Source of the DNA: Diadema setosum
Taxonomy: Eukaryota > Echinodermata > Echinoidea > Diadematoida > Diadematidae
Assembly (NCBI RefSeq): GCF_964275005.1
Contig: NC_092696.1
Span: 28,851,953 to 28,915,952, forward strand
DNA: 64,000 bases
Direction: 5' to 3'
Part shown: positions 47,501 to 56,600 of the stretch, piece after piece
Layout: every line of letters starts with the position of its first letter
Numbering within the stretch: the stretch's first letter is position 1
Translations under genes and position numbers: made by a program
The notes under the pieces: model-generated
What the model saw: only the letters and a program-made list of their open reading frames with translations
What the model was told of the DNA's origin: nothing
The model's database searches: none

Positions 47501-48089
47501 ACCAGAAAGCAAACTTGGCTACCATTATGAGGACACTAACGGTCAATTGTCATCAGCAGGCTCTCAGCCTATTCCCCTCAACTTTTTGGAGAAAGCACAA
47601 GTTTTCTTCTTTGACGTTTTGTACAAGTACCTGTTATGACAAGTTCTGAGTTATACCCTCAGCAGATGTGTCTATGGGAAATGTAGCTTTAATACCAATG
47701 GCAGATCAAGGATTTGAAATAAAAGGGGATGCAAAAAGCAAATTTGGAAATACAGGGTCGGATATGACAATTTCTTAGATTTTGTACTATAAATGTAAAG
47801 TTTGATATGTGATTCACAAAAAAGAGGGGATGCTCATCCCCTGTGCCCCCGCCTCAATCTGCCAAGTGCTGGTTACAGCAAAGTCACCTCGTCCTCAGCA
47901 GGTAAGAATCTTTACACTGTATATTTCATGTGAAAAATACCTAAATCAGTCTCATAGGGATTGAGACTTCTTGGAATAACTTTTAAATAGAGAAAGAATA
48001 CTCACCAAGAGAAAGAAATTGAAGATGAAGAGAACATATTTGAGCAGCGAAATGCCGCAGCACGGCTCCTTGTCATAGTTGGACCCCAT
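28723..48089 (-). CDS. Tetraspanin, CD151/TSPAN11-like, seven coding exons
   Basis: Seven phase-0 coding exons join into 254 aa: 48089-48006, 37926-37735, 36412-36338, 34074-33970, 31745-31590, 29841-29758 and 28791-28723. Seen: juxtamembrane Cys10-Cys11; TM1 about 15-38; TM2 about 64-86 with GCYGAV (78-83), the family signature; TM3 93-112; large extracellular loop about 114-212 with CCG (155-157), PPSCC (181-185), C192 and GC (205-206); TM4 about 213-238; and a short tail with a YxxL-type motif (YCHL 243-246). N177 is in an NRT glycosylation site. The loop has seven Cys, with C125 extra to the usual six. The SNIY and SCCKT spacing in the loop resembles CD151/TSPAN11. Such proteins organise integrin-rich membrane microdomains; that role here is by analogy. 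Introns (1-10 kb) are packed with repeats. Confidence 0.93.
29330..29416. mobile_element. Mini foldback element, family C
   Basis: ACCCGTTGAGGACGAG at the left and CGTCCTCCACGGGT at the right bound about 87 bp, with TTAA directly after the right end. It is a sister of 36720-36809, in inverse orientation. Confidence 0.7.
29446..29693. mobile_element. MITE with 38-bp inverted repeats and an open frame
   Basis: Ends GAAGAGTTTGTTTGCAAAAA and its near-inverse TTTTTGCGAACAAACTCTTC. A frame on the plus strand (from ATG 29444) crosses the whole element without a stop. The other copy, at 60130-60380, lies in the opposite orientation and is also open. Coding status is uncertain. Confidence 0.75.
29758..29841 (-). 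CDS. Tetraspanin coding exon 6
   Basis: Acceptor CTCATGCAG|GGGTGC, donor GTCGAG|GTAAGC, 28 codons. It encodes the last loop cysteine and most of TM4 (EDHLIILGAVCLAIAGVE). Confidence 0.92.
29873..30258. mobile_element. Foldback element, family B, complete with TTAA
   Basis: TTAA at 29869-29872 and 30259-30262. The left end is AGGGATAGTACAGTATTGGT; the right end is CCAAAACTATACGATCCCT. It lies between the tetraspanin exon 6 acceptor and the exon 5 donor. Confidence 0.85.
30978..31095. mobile_element. Truncated copy of the CTAGGCCGGG TTAA element
   Basis: TTAA (30974-30977) is followed by ACTAGGCCGGGCTATTTAGG, then C runs, TCCAGATCTCGGCC and GACGAAAATTGGCAC. This is the same order as the first 110 bp of the element at 62264. 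The rest is missing. Confidence 0.75.
31179..31632 (-). repeat. Tandem duplication of the exon 5 end plus intron start
   Basis: Two blocks of about 228 bp lie head to tail (about 31179-31407 and 31408-31632). Each holds an exon 5 3' end with donor, CTACCACC(G/A)G|GTAAGA, and a tRNA-like stretch that reads GATTTGGCTCAGTCGGTAG on the minus strand. The copy at 31407-31366 still codes YCSVRTHPSNIYHQ up to an intact donor at 31366/31365. Confidence 0.85.
31590..31745 (-). CDS. Tetraspanin coding exon 5
   Basis: Acceptor TTGACCCCAG|TTGAAG, donor CACCGG|GTAAGA, 52 codons. It encodes LKCCGG and PPSCCKT. The last 42 nt and the donor are duplicated just downstream at 31407-31366. Confidence 0.92.
32178..32282. 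repeat. Palindromic (CA)n(TA)n(TG)n microsatellite
   Basis: CA repeats, then TA repeats, then TG repeats make one inverted-repeat tract of about 105 bp that can form a long hairpin. Both-strand ORFs over it are artefacts. Confidence 0.95.
32513..33410. repeat. Intronic satellite, about 163-bp unit, six copies
   Basis: Units start at the AGGAGAATGGCATA box at 32513, 32681, 32844, 33007, 33171 and 33326 (spacings 168, 163, 163, 164, 155). Most hold a self-complementary GCGAGCGAGCGAAGCGAGC stretch, then TTTTGACATT and TTTCGCTTTGGAAAT. Overlapping Ala/Ser-rich ORFs on the minus strand merely reflect unit lengths near a multiple of three. Confidence 0.9.
33780..33880. repeat. (TTGAA)n pentanucleotide repeat
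   Basis: About 20 copies of GAATT-type pentamers with a few variants, 90 bp from tetraspanin exon 4. The same pentamer ends the LINE at 13941, so it may be the leftover tail of a 5'-truncated copy. Confidence 0.9.
33970..34074 (-). CDS. Tetraspanin coding exon 4
   Basis: Acceptor TCTTCCAG|ATTGAA, donor GCCACC|GTGAGT, 35 codons. It encodes the first helices of the large loop, including the extra C125. Confidence 0.9.
34718..34804. repeat. Perfect 87-bp palindrome
   Basis: Arms 34718-34760 and 34762-34804 are exact reverse complements (43 bp each) around a single A. The outer end begins AAGTGCAGGCATGATGAGAA. It lies in tetraspanin intron 3. Confidence 0.95.
34921..35298. mobile_element. Foldback element, family B, complete with TTAA
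   Basis: TTAA at 34917-34920 and 35299-35302. Ends are AGGGATGGTACAGTATTGGT and CCAAAACTATACGATCCCT. The halves meet at GTGGGTCCCACACTTTATT. Confidence 0.85.
35487..35562. repeat. (TAAA)n microsatellite
   Basis: About 18 AAAT tetramers with one GAAT variant. Confidence 0.95.
35745..35978 (-). repeat. tRNA-derived SINE
   Basis: On the minus strand GGGGGCGCTGTGGCATAGTG starts a tRNA-like head with an A box (TGGCATAGTGG) and a good B box (GAGTTCGAATCCC). A conserved-looking body follows (GTCCTTGGACAAGATGTTTT). The 3' end is an ATT-rich tail near 35735-35750. Head-body-tail order fits a tRNA SINE. Confidence 0.75.
36338..36412 (-). CDS. Tetraspanin coding exon 3
   Basis: Acceptor CCCCAACAG|TATTTT, donor GGCATG|GTAGGT, 25 codons. 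It encodes TM3 (YFFLLLFLFLVELGLGVFVY) and the first residues of the large loop. Confidence 0.9.
36720..36809. mobile_element. Mini foldback element, family C, 90 bp with TTAA
   Basis: TTAA at 36716-36719 and 36810-36813. Ends are CCCGTTGAGGACGGAC and CATCCTCAACGGG. An internal CGAGTATACTCG palindrome is present. Confidence 0.8.
37735..37926 (-). CDS. Tetraspanin coding exon 2
   Basis: Acceptor CTCTTCCAG|CTTGGC, donor TTGCTG|GTAAGT, 64 codons. It encodes the end of TM1, the small loop and TM2 with ATGCYGAVQEVKNCLLL. It is GC-richer than the flanking intron. Confidence 0.93.
39175..39477. mobile_element. MITE with CAGAGACTCCAAC ends (hAT-like)
   Basis: Inverted ends CAGAGACTCCAACTC and GGGTTGGAGTCTCTG bound 303 bp. 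CAAATT occurs directly outside both ends (39169-39174, 39478-39483) and is a likely target duplication. CTCCCGT repeats fill the inside. CAGAG termini suggest hAT, but the duplication is 6 bp rather than 8. Confidence 0.75.
40056..40461. repeat. Recent tandem duplication, 203-bp unit
   Basis: TTTAAAGGTAAAAAAGGGCT begins at 40063 and again 203 bp later. The units differ at only a few positions. It lies in tetraspanin intron 1 and has no coding potential. Confidence 0.92.
40631..41015. mobile_element. Foldback element, family B, complete with TTAA
   Basis: TTAA at 40627-40630 and 41016-41019. The left end is AGGGACTGTACAGTACTGGT; the right end is CCAGAACTGTCCACACCCT. The centre is AAAGGCGACAGGCCACGCC. 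Confidence 0.85.
41318..41515. mobile_element. Half copy of family B
   Basis: Only the right half is present: CCCACCTTTCATAAGGA, GATATCTCTGCCATTTCCAA, TTTTCATCAAATCAACTTTG, GCATGCTCTTTACTATTTCA. Confidence 0.65.
41935..42300. repeat. G-rich minisatellite (GGGGTGAGG-type)
   Basis: Irregular repeats of GGGGT, GGGGTTGGGGT and GGGGTGAGG cover about 365 bp on the plus strand. Closely spaced G runs could form G-quadruplexes. The Pro/His-rich minus-strand ORFs are products of the repeat. Confidence 0.85.
42368..42938. mobile_element. Foldback element with AAAGGGCTTTTTACACTTG ends
   Basis: The left end AAAGGGCTTTTTACACTTG and right end CAAGTGTAAAAAGGGCTT bound about 570 bp. Inside are further inverted modules, including a 28-bp perfect hairpin at 42400-42460 and two GTGCTAGCACCGCAATTG units near 42560-42595. 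Confidence 0.75.
42939..45567. other. Intronic stretch rich in TGTAC motifs
   Basis: No exon is supported within this part of tetraspanin intron 1. TGTACA and GTACATGTAC palindromes are unusually frequent from about 43680 on. Open frames here overlap on both strands and have no splice context. Confidence 0.5.
45568..45778. mobile_element. MITE with CTGTACGAGCTGAAATTTTC ends
   Basis: Near-perfect 25-bp inverted ends with TA outside both (45566-45567, 45779-45780). The 211 bp between is dominated by CGCGAAAATAACAACACGCG-like repeats. The TA target fits Tc1/mariner-type MITEs. Confidence 0.8.
45779..46883. other. Intronic stretch, nothing specific
   Basis: No exon or defined repeat is seen apart from continuing TGTAC-rich sequence and a poly-A run near 46168. 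Confidence 0.5.
46888..47439. mobile_element. Foldback element, family A
   Basis: The left TTAA is at 46884-46887; the right is mutated to TTAC. Ends are AGGACAAGTTCACCTTCATT and ATGAAGATGAACTTGTCCT. It is closely related to 27556-28119. Confidence 0.82.
48006..48089 (-). CDS. Tetraspanin coding exon 1
   Basis: ATG at 48089 opens MGSNYDKEPCCGISLLKYVL, the usual tetraspanin N-terminus leading into TM1. The donor CTTG|GTGAGT follows at 48006/48005. Confidence 0.92.
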
Positions 48090-48147
48090 CGCTGGAGGTA
48101 ATAGGAGGTGACAATGGCTCTGCAGAGGTCAAAAGGGCATGGACAAT
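48090..48147 (-). promoter_or_regulatory. Tetraspanin 5' UTR part with a short upstream ORF
   Basis: The acceptor TGTTTTCAG|ATTGTCC lies at 48148/48147, so the coding exon has 58 nt of 5' UTR. It contains a three-codon upstream ORF (ATG CCC TTT TGA, 48140-48129) out of frame with the main start. Confidence 0.7.
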
Positions 48148-48373
48148 CTGAAAACAGAAAATGAGCATACAATGTACATAGAGATGTACCTTGTACGTTG
48201 TTTTATCGAAAAGAGTAGAATCATGGTATCATTTATGCCACTGTTGTTGAAATGGTGTACATACGATTATGATCACTGGTCAACACAGCATTTATTACTA
48301 TGTACCAGTGCCCATCAAATGTGCAATTCCATACTTACAGGACTCGACATTGCACGTACTGTACAGACATTAA

Positions 48374-48756
48374 AGGGATCATATAGTTTTGGTTGAGACC
48401 TAATTTCTGGTTTCTAACATTTTTTTGTGAGATAATGAGAAACCTCTTACGAAATATGAAAGAGCATGTAATTCCATGAGGAATTCAACATTTATTTGAT
48501 GAAAATTGGTTTTGAAATGGCTGAGATATCCAAAACAGAGCGATTCTAATAAGTGTGGGACCCACACTTTATTACGATCGCTTTGTTTTACTTTGTTTTT
48601 GGATGTTTCAGTCGTTCCAAACCCGATTTTTATCAAATAAACTTTGAATTCCTCTTAAAATGGTATGCTCTGTACTATATCATAAGAGTGTTCTTGATAT
48701 CTCGCAAAAAGTTAAAAGTCCAATTCTCATCTCCACCAATACTGTACCATCCCTTT
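48374..48756. mobile_element. Foldback element, family B, first of a back-to-back pair
   Basis: The left TTAA is at 48370-48373; the right one (48757-48760) is shared with the next element. The halves meet at GTGTGGGACCCACACTTTAT. Confidence 0.82.
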
Positions 48757-48760
48757 TTAA

Positions 48761-49147
48761 AGGATGTACAAGTACAGTTCTGGTTGAGGTGAGGATTTAG
48801 CATTTAACGTTTTGCGAGATATTCAGAAACCACTCTATGAGATATCAAAGAGCATGTAATTCTAAGGGGTATAAAAAGTTTATTTGATGAAAATCGGTTT
48901 TGGAATGACTGAGATATCCAAAAACAAGGTGAAACAAAGAGATCCTGATAAAAGGCGTGACCTGTCGCCTTTTATTATTATCACTTTTTTGGATATCTCA
49001 GCCATTTGAAACCAACTTTTATTAAATATACGATGAATCCTTCTCAAAATTACATGCTTCTTCATATTTCATAAGAGTTCTCTCATTATCTCACTTAGTA
49101 ATGTTCAAAACATGAATCCCCACCTCAACCAGTACTGTACAGCCCCT
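48761..49147. mobile_element. Foldback element, family B, second of a back-to-back pair
   Basis: It starts at the shared TTAA (48757-48760) and ends at TTAA 49148-49151. The right end is CAACCAGTACTGTACAGCCCC. Its centre (AAAGGCGTGACCTGTCGCC) matches the subtype at 40631, not its neighbour's. Confidence 0.82.
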
Positions 49148-49204
49148 TTAATCTGGGGCCAGAAAGACTGATGTGGCAGAACAAAGAATGTCATACAGGC
49201 CACC

Positions 49205-49440
49205 AAATTTTCAATTCAATTTCAATTCCATTATTTATTGTCTGATTTAAAAAATACAGAAAATCTTCCTCAACTGGCAAGATAACAGAGCATAACACGA
49301 CAAGAATAACAAACAGATCACATATAAAAAAGGAAAAAAATGACTGATAATCAATTAACAATTCGATACATCATCAAACGATATCGTAACTAATTAAACT
49401 GAAATACTACAATGAAATGAAGAGGTATGTTTGAGACTAT
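49205..49440 (-). repeat. LINE 3'-end remnant
   Basis: TTTTCAATTCAATTTCAATT followed by ATTATTTATTGTCTGATTTA resembles the 3' terminus of the element at 13941 read on the minus strand. It is a 5'-truncated insertion without RT sequence. Confidence 0.5.
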
Positions 49441-49698
49441 AAAAATAGAACATTAAAATATACTATTGATGCATGGAATCTTTTCAACATGCTGACGTCT
49501 GACTATGACAAATATATATCAAAAATGCAAAGTCCACAAAGTTTTTTCTAGTGGTGGCACATTCAGGAGACTGAAAGAATAAAAATGTATGAATATTGTT
49601 ATGTTTCTTTTCATTTCCAGCCATACACACTAACAGTTACATCCCGTAATACATTTCTTGTTTGGGCAACCAAAATTTCAAAATAAACAGTTGTTTGT

Positions 49699-49699
49699 T

Positions 49700-49737
<38 letters not shown>

Positions 49738-49738
49738 G

Positions 49739-49769
<31 letters not shown>

Positions 49770-49771
49770 TT
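49699..49771. repeat. (GTT)n and (GT)n microsatellites
   Basis: About 12 GTT units are directly followed by 14 GT units. Confidence 0.95.
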
Positions 49772-50958
49772 TGTTTTGTTTTGTTATTGTTTTGGTTTTT
49801 TTGTTTTTTGTTTTTTGGAGAAAATGTGTTCAATGTGTCAAGCCTTGTAGGCTAAATATCAACGTAGTAACGTACATTACATGGTGTATAGTAAGGGTAC
49901 TAGGTCTCGCGCAGGGACTTAATGATCGCGCATAGCGTAACTGCGTATAGCAAGCAATATTACGCGTAGGACTAAGCGCAAAATTTGCCGATACGCCCAT
50001 GGAATAAAAATACCTGACAACCGCTAAACATGAGAAGAAAGCAGGTAAGAAATTTTGATTTCAAACAAATTTTTCACTAAATTTCCAATTTTTTGGAACA
50101 AATTTTTCACTAAATTTCCAATTTTTTACCTTATAATTTACCTACCTTAGCTTAAAATCTTTTTTTAAGGATGCTGTAGCCTACACGTGTCGTCTCGCTT
50201 GTCTCGTTCGTATGATCGTAGCCGATAGAATTCGTAATTTGTTCGATCGATCGTTGATAATATTCTACGAAAGCCGAAGCACGCTACAGCCGCAGAGAGG
50301 GGCAGACACTTTCACGCATGAAACTACATAGGGCAGCTGCGCGATCTTTACATACCCCGAGAAGGTGAACGCATAAAAAAAAGTCCGACATACAAACGGC
50401 GACAGCGCACTACTCCGTCATCGTATCATCAGGAGATTCTGGGAGGTGATTTTTCTGCATTTTCGTGATATTCATTGAGAAATTCAGGTACGATTATGGA
50501 ATAACTTCTATTATAAGAGCATTTCAAATTTTCGTGCGCGATATCTAGACCCCTCAACCATACTCTGTACACGCATTGTACATGTAAGACTGCATGATTT
50601 TCAAGGACTGTATGGTCTTTGATGGGTAAACTTGGATTTCCCAACTTTTATATTCCATGCGATTGTACATTGTATTATCTCGCAAAATGTTCCAGAATCC
50701 CCATTTTCAACCAAAACAGTAAGCGACCTTGCTTTTGGTCAGCTAGTCAGGAGCTGAGCGAACCGCGCAGGTAGCAAGCAGGAGCTGTGATATATAGAGT
50801 GTTAGTGTGCAATATGCAAAAGCACCGCAGTAGTGCGCCGGCGGTAATTCACTGTGCACTTGTTTGGTATCGTGACTATTAAATATCATGTAAGCAAATG
50901 TTTCCGTTTATTCCGTGCCATACATGTCCTGAGATACCCATATTCACAACTTACTCAC

Positions 50959-51090
50959 CAGGATGCACCAGTCACAGATTCGTCACCGATTTGAAGGTCC
51001 CGAAGAGGCTTGATTTTTTGTTATCGGGACTGCAATAATGATCTGACGACCCACGGGTTCAGCTATGCTACCACCACACTGCACTTGCAA
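50959..51090 (-). promoter_or_regulatory. Candidate tetraspanin 5' UTR exon and promoter
   Basis: A strong donor (CATCCTG|GTGAGTAAG) at 50959/50958 lies 2.8 kb upstream of the acceptor at 48148. A TATATA on the minus strand at about 51117-51122 sits where it could place a start near 51090. Both the exon and its 5' limit are predictions. Confidence 0.45.
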
Positions 51091-51299
51091 TGTGTACGTT
51101 ATGCTATGGTACGTGTATATATGAGGCGCGCGCCGGGAGATGCGATCGCGAACAGGGAACGGAATGGTATGTTGACACGATACGCCACAAGGAGCAGCAA
51201 AGTCTCCACCCAAAAGATTATACACACGGGACTATCACTAGGTGGACCAAGGAAGTATGAGACCTCCTTGGGTGGACGCTCGCAACTTGGTACCGCTCC

Positions 51300-52030
51300 T
51301 CGAAAATAGGCAGGTCGCTTATTAGTGAAATTACCGTTTCACAGCGGATAAAAGCACCAAACTTAGAGAGAAGACCCCCCCCCCCCGCCATGACCTACTC
51401 ATTGTTATTTGAGTAGGAGTCCTCTGCAAATTTTTTTTTCATTTTTGATGGTATGAAATATGCTGATTTCATTTTGCAGAAAAATTTCGCGGGCATGAAA
51501 CTTTCGTAAATTTCGCGAGGAGCTAATATTTGCAAAAGCAAAATCGTGCGATTTTAGACAATGCATTTAATGCCAGTGACAATACGCGGAAGTTTCATGC
51601 TGCGGAAAAGACCGTCAGCTCGAAGTCACGAAAATTTCAAGTGGCGAAAATAACATTGATTTATTTGTCTGAGGGAGTTAAGTAACGAAAAAGAGGTTCA
51701 CATTTGTAGTACTTTCCTTCATTTTTCATGGAACTGGAAAACATGAACCCAATCTTGAATTCCATGATCAACAAAGCATTTTAAAACAAGGAGGTGGGTT
51801 GAATTGAATACCGATCTTATCTATGAAGAGAAAAATCACAGTGTGATGTAGGTCCCTACTATTGCCAGTTTAGTGTAATACGTACAGCTGTATGTAATAT
51901 CAAATGGGCTTGGAACGTTTTCTAATGGTTACCGGTACTAGTAAGTTGGGATCACTGACCCCTTAACACTCCCCTCAACGGTCCGCAGCCCCCCCCCCCC
52001 CCCCCCTCGCATTAGAAAACGTTCTGCTCT
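51300..52030. other. Intergenic stretch
   Basis: No gene. C runs at 51376 and 51990, and a degenerate segment near 51480-51660 with TTTCGCG and GCGAAAAT motifs that may be an old relative of the MITE at 45568. Confidence 0.5.
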
Positions 52031-52603
52031 GGTACCCCGAATGTCAAGTCATGTGGATTGAGTGGATGCAGTATAATATCGAAAGAGAAAGTTTATGAAT
52101 TTTTAAAGTTCTGCTGCCGTTGCCATTGCTGGATGAGAAGACAGCAATGGGTGACGTCACCGCCATGCAGAGCAATCATTAATGATAATGAAGAAATTAT
52201 AAAAATATTTAATAGGGACTCCATTCTGAAAGAGTATAAAAATACAATGAATGTCTCTTTTAGAAAGCAGCGGGAATAATATTGCCCTTTGAATCGATGT
52301 CGACAACGACGGGAACAAGTCAAAGAAATGAGTATTCAAGTTTCATAAAGGATCAAAGTTTATGAAATTCTCTCATGTATCTTCTTTATTCATATCGTTG
52401 TTCTGTGGTAATAAGCCGCATTATGCTCATCCAGCGGTAGCGGCACTAAAACTTTAACAATTCATAATTTTTGAACGGATTATACAATTTCTCTCAAACT
52501 TTCACTTTTGTATTTTTCGATACTAACGATAAAGCTGCTGCATTACTTCAATCCGCATGACCAGGTTTATGATAGGTCTTATGATGGGGAAACGTCCCTT
52601 TAA
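52030..52603. mobile_element. Foldback element, family A, diverged
   Basis: The left half has ATGTGGATTGAGTG and GCTGGATGAGAAGAC; the right half has CATCCAGCGGTAGCGGC, CTTCAATCCGCATGACC and a terminal CGTCCC before TTTAA. Identity to other copies is lower than theirs to each other. Confidence 0.65.
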
Positions 52604-52689
52604 ACATGTAAATCGAGCACTGGTTTTATTGCGTTTTATAACGTGTATGATTATAAAGGAGTAGACACCTAAATAGGCCGCATCAGTGA

Positions 52690-53125
52690 CGATAATTACA
52701 GTTCTGATGTAAGGATAAAATTACATTAAAACATTTGATATGGATTACCATCTTATTGTAAAGAAAGTATAAAGGAAATTCCACAAAATATCATTCCATA
52801 TGAAAAGTACACATTTCTTGGACTTGCTACGGACATAACCTATGTCAAGGGTAATATTAATCCCCATGCTTTCTGAAAGAGGTACGTCTAACAGTGCTCT
52901 TTCATTATGCTATAGAAAAGTGAAAAAATGTTTAATTTTCGTTATATTTTCTTTGGTAGTCCATAAAGATGATCCGTAATAGTCTTCTGATCCAGAGCGG
53001 TCTCATCACCAAAACTTCAAAAATGCATAACTTTTGAACGGATTGTCCGATTTTCCTCAAACTTTCACTGATGTATTCCACTAATATTGCTACATTCACT
53101 CAATCAACATGTATTTTGGGTGTTA
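52690..53125. mobile_element. Foldback element, family A, right-half remnant
   Basis: It contains TATAAAGGAAATTCCACAAA, GGACTTGCTACGGACATA, TTTTCCTCAAACTTTCACTG and CTCAATCAACATG in family A order, without a recognisable left end. Confidence 0.6.
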
Positions 53126-53231
53126 ACTCCCACATGTCCGCGATATTGGTGGCGCTATATCATAAAACTACAAAATTTCGAGACTCCGGTATAAAGTTGC
53201 CATAAACCGTTCAATACTCTCCTCTCCGGTT

Positions 53232-53235
<4 letters not shown>

Positions 53236-53262
<27 letters not shown>
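53236..53262. repeat. Poly-A run
   Basis: About 27 consecutive A, with another A-rich tract near 53312. Confidence 0.9.
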
Positions 53263-53265
<3 letters not shown>

Positions 53266-53610
53266 TGTTCCCCTCATCAGGTTCTTACATGTTCCCTACA
53301 AGGTTCAGCCACAAAAAAAAAAAGAAAAAAGAAAATGTTATTCACGTGATGGCTATGTCTGGCCGAAACCATTGCAGACCTATACCCGGTGCAGGAGCCT
53401 TGCGTATATATAACTGAACTGATACGGATTTAATTCAAGTCAAGTCCAATGTAATTCATTATTATACCGCATGCACATCGCATGCTACAAATTACACAAA
53501 TTGACCTACACATTATTCGCCCATTAGAGGAGAGAAAAAAAAAGAATCAGGAAAAGAGATTATCGTGAGACCCATGCATCATTCAGGCTGATTCCTTCGA
53601 GATGCAAATA

Positions 53611-54070
53611 TTAAAGCCAGTTCGGAGTTGGCTCATGGGCACATTGGTACGAATGACTTTTTTTTTCTCAATCGGTTAGGGGCACTTCACTAGTTTTCAG
53701 AGCAACATAATGTATAAGCTTTATGTAACAATTTTATACGAGATTCATCGATCCTGTTTAAACAAACCATGAACTTGCCTGCTTGCTTATTAAGACCAGA
53801 TGACCAATGATCCGTCAATTAACACATGGGAGAGCATGCATTTCATTATTTTGCATTGAATATATTAATAGTCTCCTTCTATTTACGTGTATTGCCAATT
53901 ACCACTTTTACTGTCAGGTGGATGTGCTGGCAAGCAGCATTTCTAAGGATTATATGGATAATCATAGTCATGATGCTTATCCCAGTGAATTTCAAAATCA
54001 ACATACCTGTTGGTACGAATGACCTTTTTCTGTTCATGTATGCGCAAATTGGAACTCCGAACTGGCTTAT
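53611..54070. mobile_element. MITE with AAGCCAGTTCGGAGTT ends
   Basis: The left end AAGCCAGTTCGGAGTT and the right end AACTCCGAACTGGCTT bound about 460 bp. GGTACGAATGAC occurs near both ends. ORFs inside do not resemble a transposase. Confidence 0.75.
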
Positions 54071-54489
54071 TGCAGTCAGAGGAGAGAGATACATTTGCAG
54101 AGTAGAACTATACAGGTTGAAGCAAAAACACTATCAACAAATACGAAAGGACAACACACACAAAGGACAAGTTGTTGCAAAGAAGGGGTTGTTTAAATAT
54201 CTGTAAATTGTGCACAATTTGATAAATGATTCTTACCCAATTCAAAAGTTTCCTCTTTTTATAACATTCCGGTTTTTGTCATGTATAGGCCTGTGCATAA
54301 TCATTATTATGGTGTACACAATCAAAATAATGCCTTTGTTAAATCTAAAGAGAAAGTATATCACACAAAAGATATATTCATGATTTTAAATGCATTTGAT
54401 ATTTTTCCCATCAATAACAAATAGTGCCATGTGAAATAGTTATGGGGTATGACCACATAATAATCCATTAAAGTTTACATGTGACGTAT

Positions 54490-55765
54490 AACAACCTTAT
54501 CGCATAAAGAGTGGTTTCAATCTTACCTTACCAGCCGTTCACAATAATGAATGGCGCAGTAACTCTGATCCGGCTGCACTTACTTGCGGTGTCCCGCAAG
54601 GGTCTGTAGGTGGACCACTTCTGATCTCTCTGTATCTTTCAAGGATTAGGCACATTTTTGAAAGACACAACATTCAGTATCACTGTTATGCAGATGATAT
54701 ACAAATATTTGTATCTTTTTCAGCAACCAGGACTGAACTCTGCGAAGCTTTAAAACGATTAGAATTATGTATTGATGATGTTAAGGCATGGATGGAAAGA
54801 AATGGTCTGAAATTAAACGACAGTAAGTCAGAATTTGTTCTGATAGGATCTAAACAGATGTTGTCTAAAGTGAATTCTGATACATGTTATGTTAGAATTG
54901 GCAATAGTAGTATCAAGCCCTCGAACAAAGTATGTAAGTTCGTAATCTTGGTGTTTTTTTTTTATGCAAATCTGACATTCAAAGACCACATTTCATAAGT
55001 ATCCCAATCTGTAAGATTTTATTTGCGTAACCTGGGCTCAATTCGGAAATATTTAACTAGATCAGCAGCAGAAAAAAAAAAACTGATGCATGTTGCTCCA
55101 ATTTCGTCTCGTCTATACATTTCTGCATTTCTCTGTTTTGCAGCCTTCCACAAAAAGAACTCAGTAAACTGCAACGTCTTCAGAATTGTGCTGCTAGATT
55201 ACTTAATTTCACGAAGAAAACTGTGCGTATAAATGTAATGCCCCAATTCTTCGGTCCCTAATACACTGGCTCCTTGTAGAAAAATGTATTAACTTCAAGA
55301 TTCTTTTTCTTGTTTACCGTACATTGCACATATTTGCCCCTGCTTTCTTTCAAAATACTGCGAACATCTTCACCAACCACCACGAAATCTCCGTTCATCA
55401 AACTCGCAAAAATTACAGGTATACCTCGAATCAAGCATAGCCTATATGTTTATGGGGGGATCGTGCTTTTTCATACATGGGCCCAAAACTTTGGAATAAC
55501 CTGCCAATATCTCTTCGACAAGCATCTTCTATCGATGGTTTTAGCAACAACCTCAAGACCTACCTTTTTAATTTAAATTGATAATTTAATGTTTACCTGT
55601 GTAATTATATATGTGTACGTATATTGTTTGTTTGTTTATTGTTCTTATTATCTTCTGTGATAGTGTCATGATACATTATGTACTCTGTTCTATAGCGCCA
55701 TGAGTATCTTTTCTAGGTAGAATGAGCGCTTTATAAGAGTCTCTATTATTCTTATTATTATTGTA
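54490..55765 (+). pseudogene. Decayed CR1/L2-group LINE, 3' half of RT and tail
   Basis: The plus strand encodes RT motifs: GVPQGSVGGPLL from 54588, then QYHCYADDIQIF with the catalytic YADD at 54687-54698, then WMERNGLKLNDSKSE. After a stop at 54998, other frames continue with CR1/L2-type C-terminal pieces (FYLRNLGSIRKYL, then PKLWNNLPISLRQAS near 55490). Frameshifts, stops and an A-run expansion near 55070 break the frame at least three times. The 3' tail ends GCGCTTTATAAGAGTCTC with ATT repeats at about 55735-55765, typical of L2-type tails. There is no endonuclease, so the copy is 5'-truncated. It is a different family from the intact element at 14977, with the opposite strand and a YADD instead of YVDD. 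Confidence 0.85.
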
Positions 55766-56600
55766 GGCTATAAAGGCCTAGCCAATTGCATTGAACATAT
55801 AATTACTTAACGTATTATTTTGATAATACGCCCCTTCTTCATGTATACTACTACTACTAATGATAATTCGAGGGCATGTATTATAGCTTCAGCCTAACAG
55901 TATACCTAATGCCAACTCGGGTTCCATAAACAAAGTTGCACCTCCAAACCTATCTATCTTACATGGCTGTCCTTAGTTCGTTAATAGTAAGGCCTGCGTC
56001 CTTCTTCAGTACACTATGATGAAAATGACCCTAAATATACTTCTTCATCTTTTTGCAAGTCCCTGTTTGGGCTCCCAGAGTACGAGGGAATTGGCAGATA
56101 GCTCGGGGTGGTATAATGAGCTCCCATCATCGGGATAGTGCATTCTCAGCATGCATATTGCTGTAGGCACATCATGTTTTTCTTTAGCTCATGATGTACG
56201 ATTCACCTTTTCTTTCTTTCTTTTTTTTTTCATATTCACGACAAGCGTTAGTCAAACAAACAACCTGTCCTCCAAACAACAATAACAACCATGGTATGGC
56301 CAGAATGCGGCACTGCATTGCGTGTCAGTGCTGCTTTCATTGGTCTGTAGTGGGGAATTCCCATTGAACTTATTACGCTTCAGGGCGTCTGATTATACCA
56401 CGAAACGCTGTGCACTTAGGAATTTGCCACATACTAGTACTGACGACTGATAGAACATTAAATCTTTACTGCAAGATTGCAATATTTTGTAGCTCCGTGG
56501 TTGCAGGTTACGACCAAGAATTCTGTGGTTACGACCCGAAGTCATAACCTCATTGGTTAAATACCAAGCTCATTATTGAAAGAATATCGCACAACCTGTA
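55766..56600. other. Intergenic stretch
   Basis: No gene or clear repeat. This would be the upstream flank of the ISG12-like gene. Confidence 0.45.

Noticed and set aside
53807..54206. 126-aa plus-strand ORF
   Set aside because: It lies inside a MITE and crosses its right terminal repeat; no family recognised.
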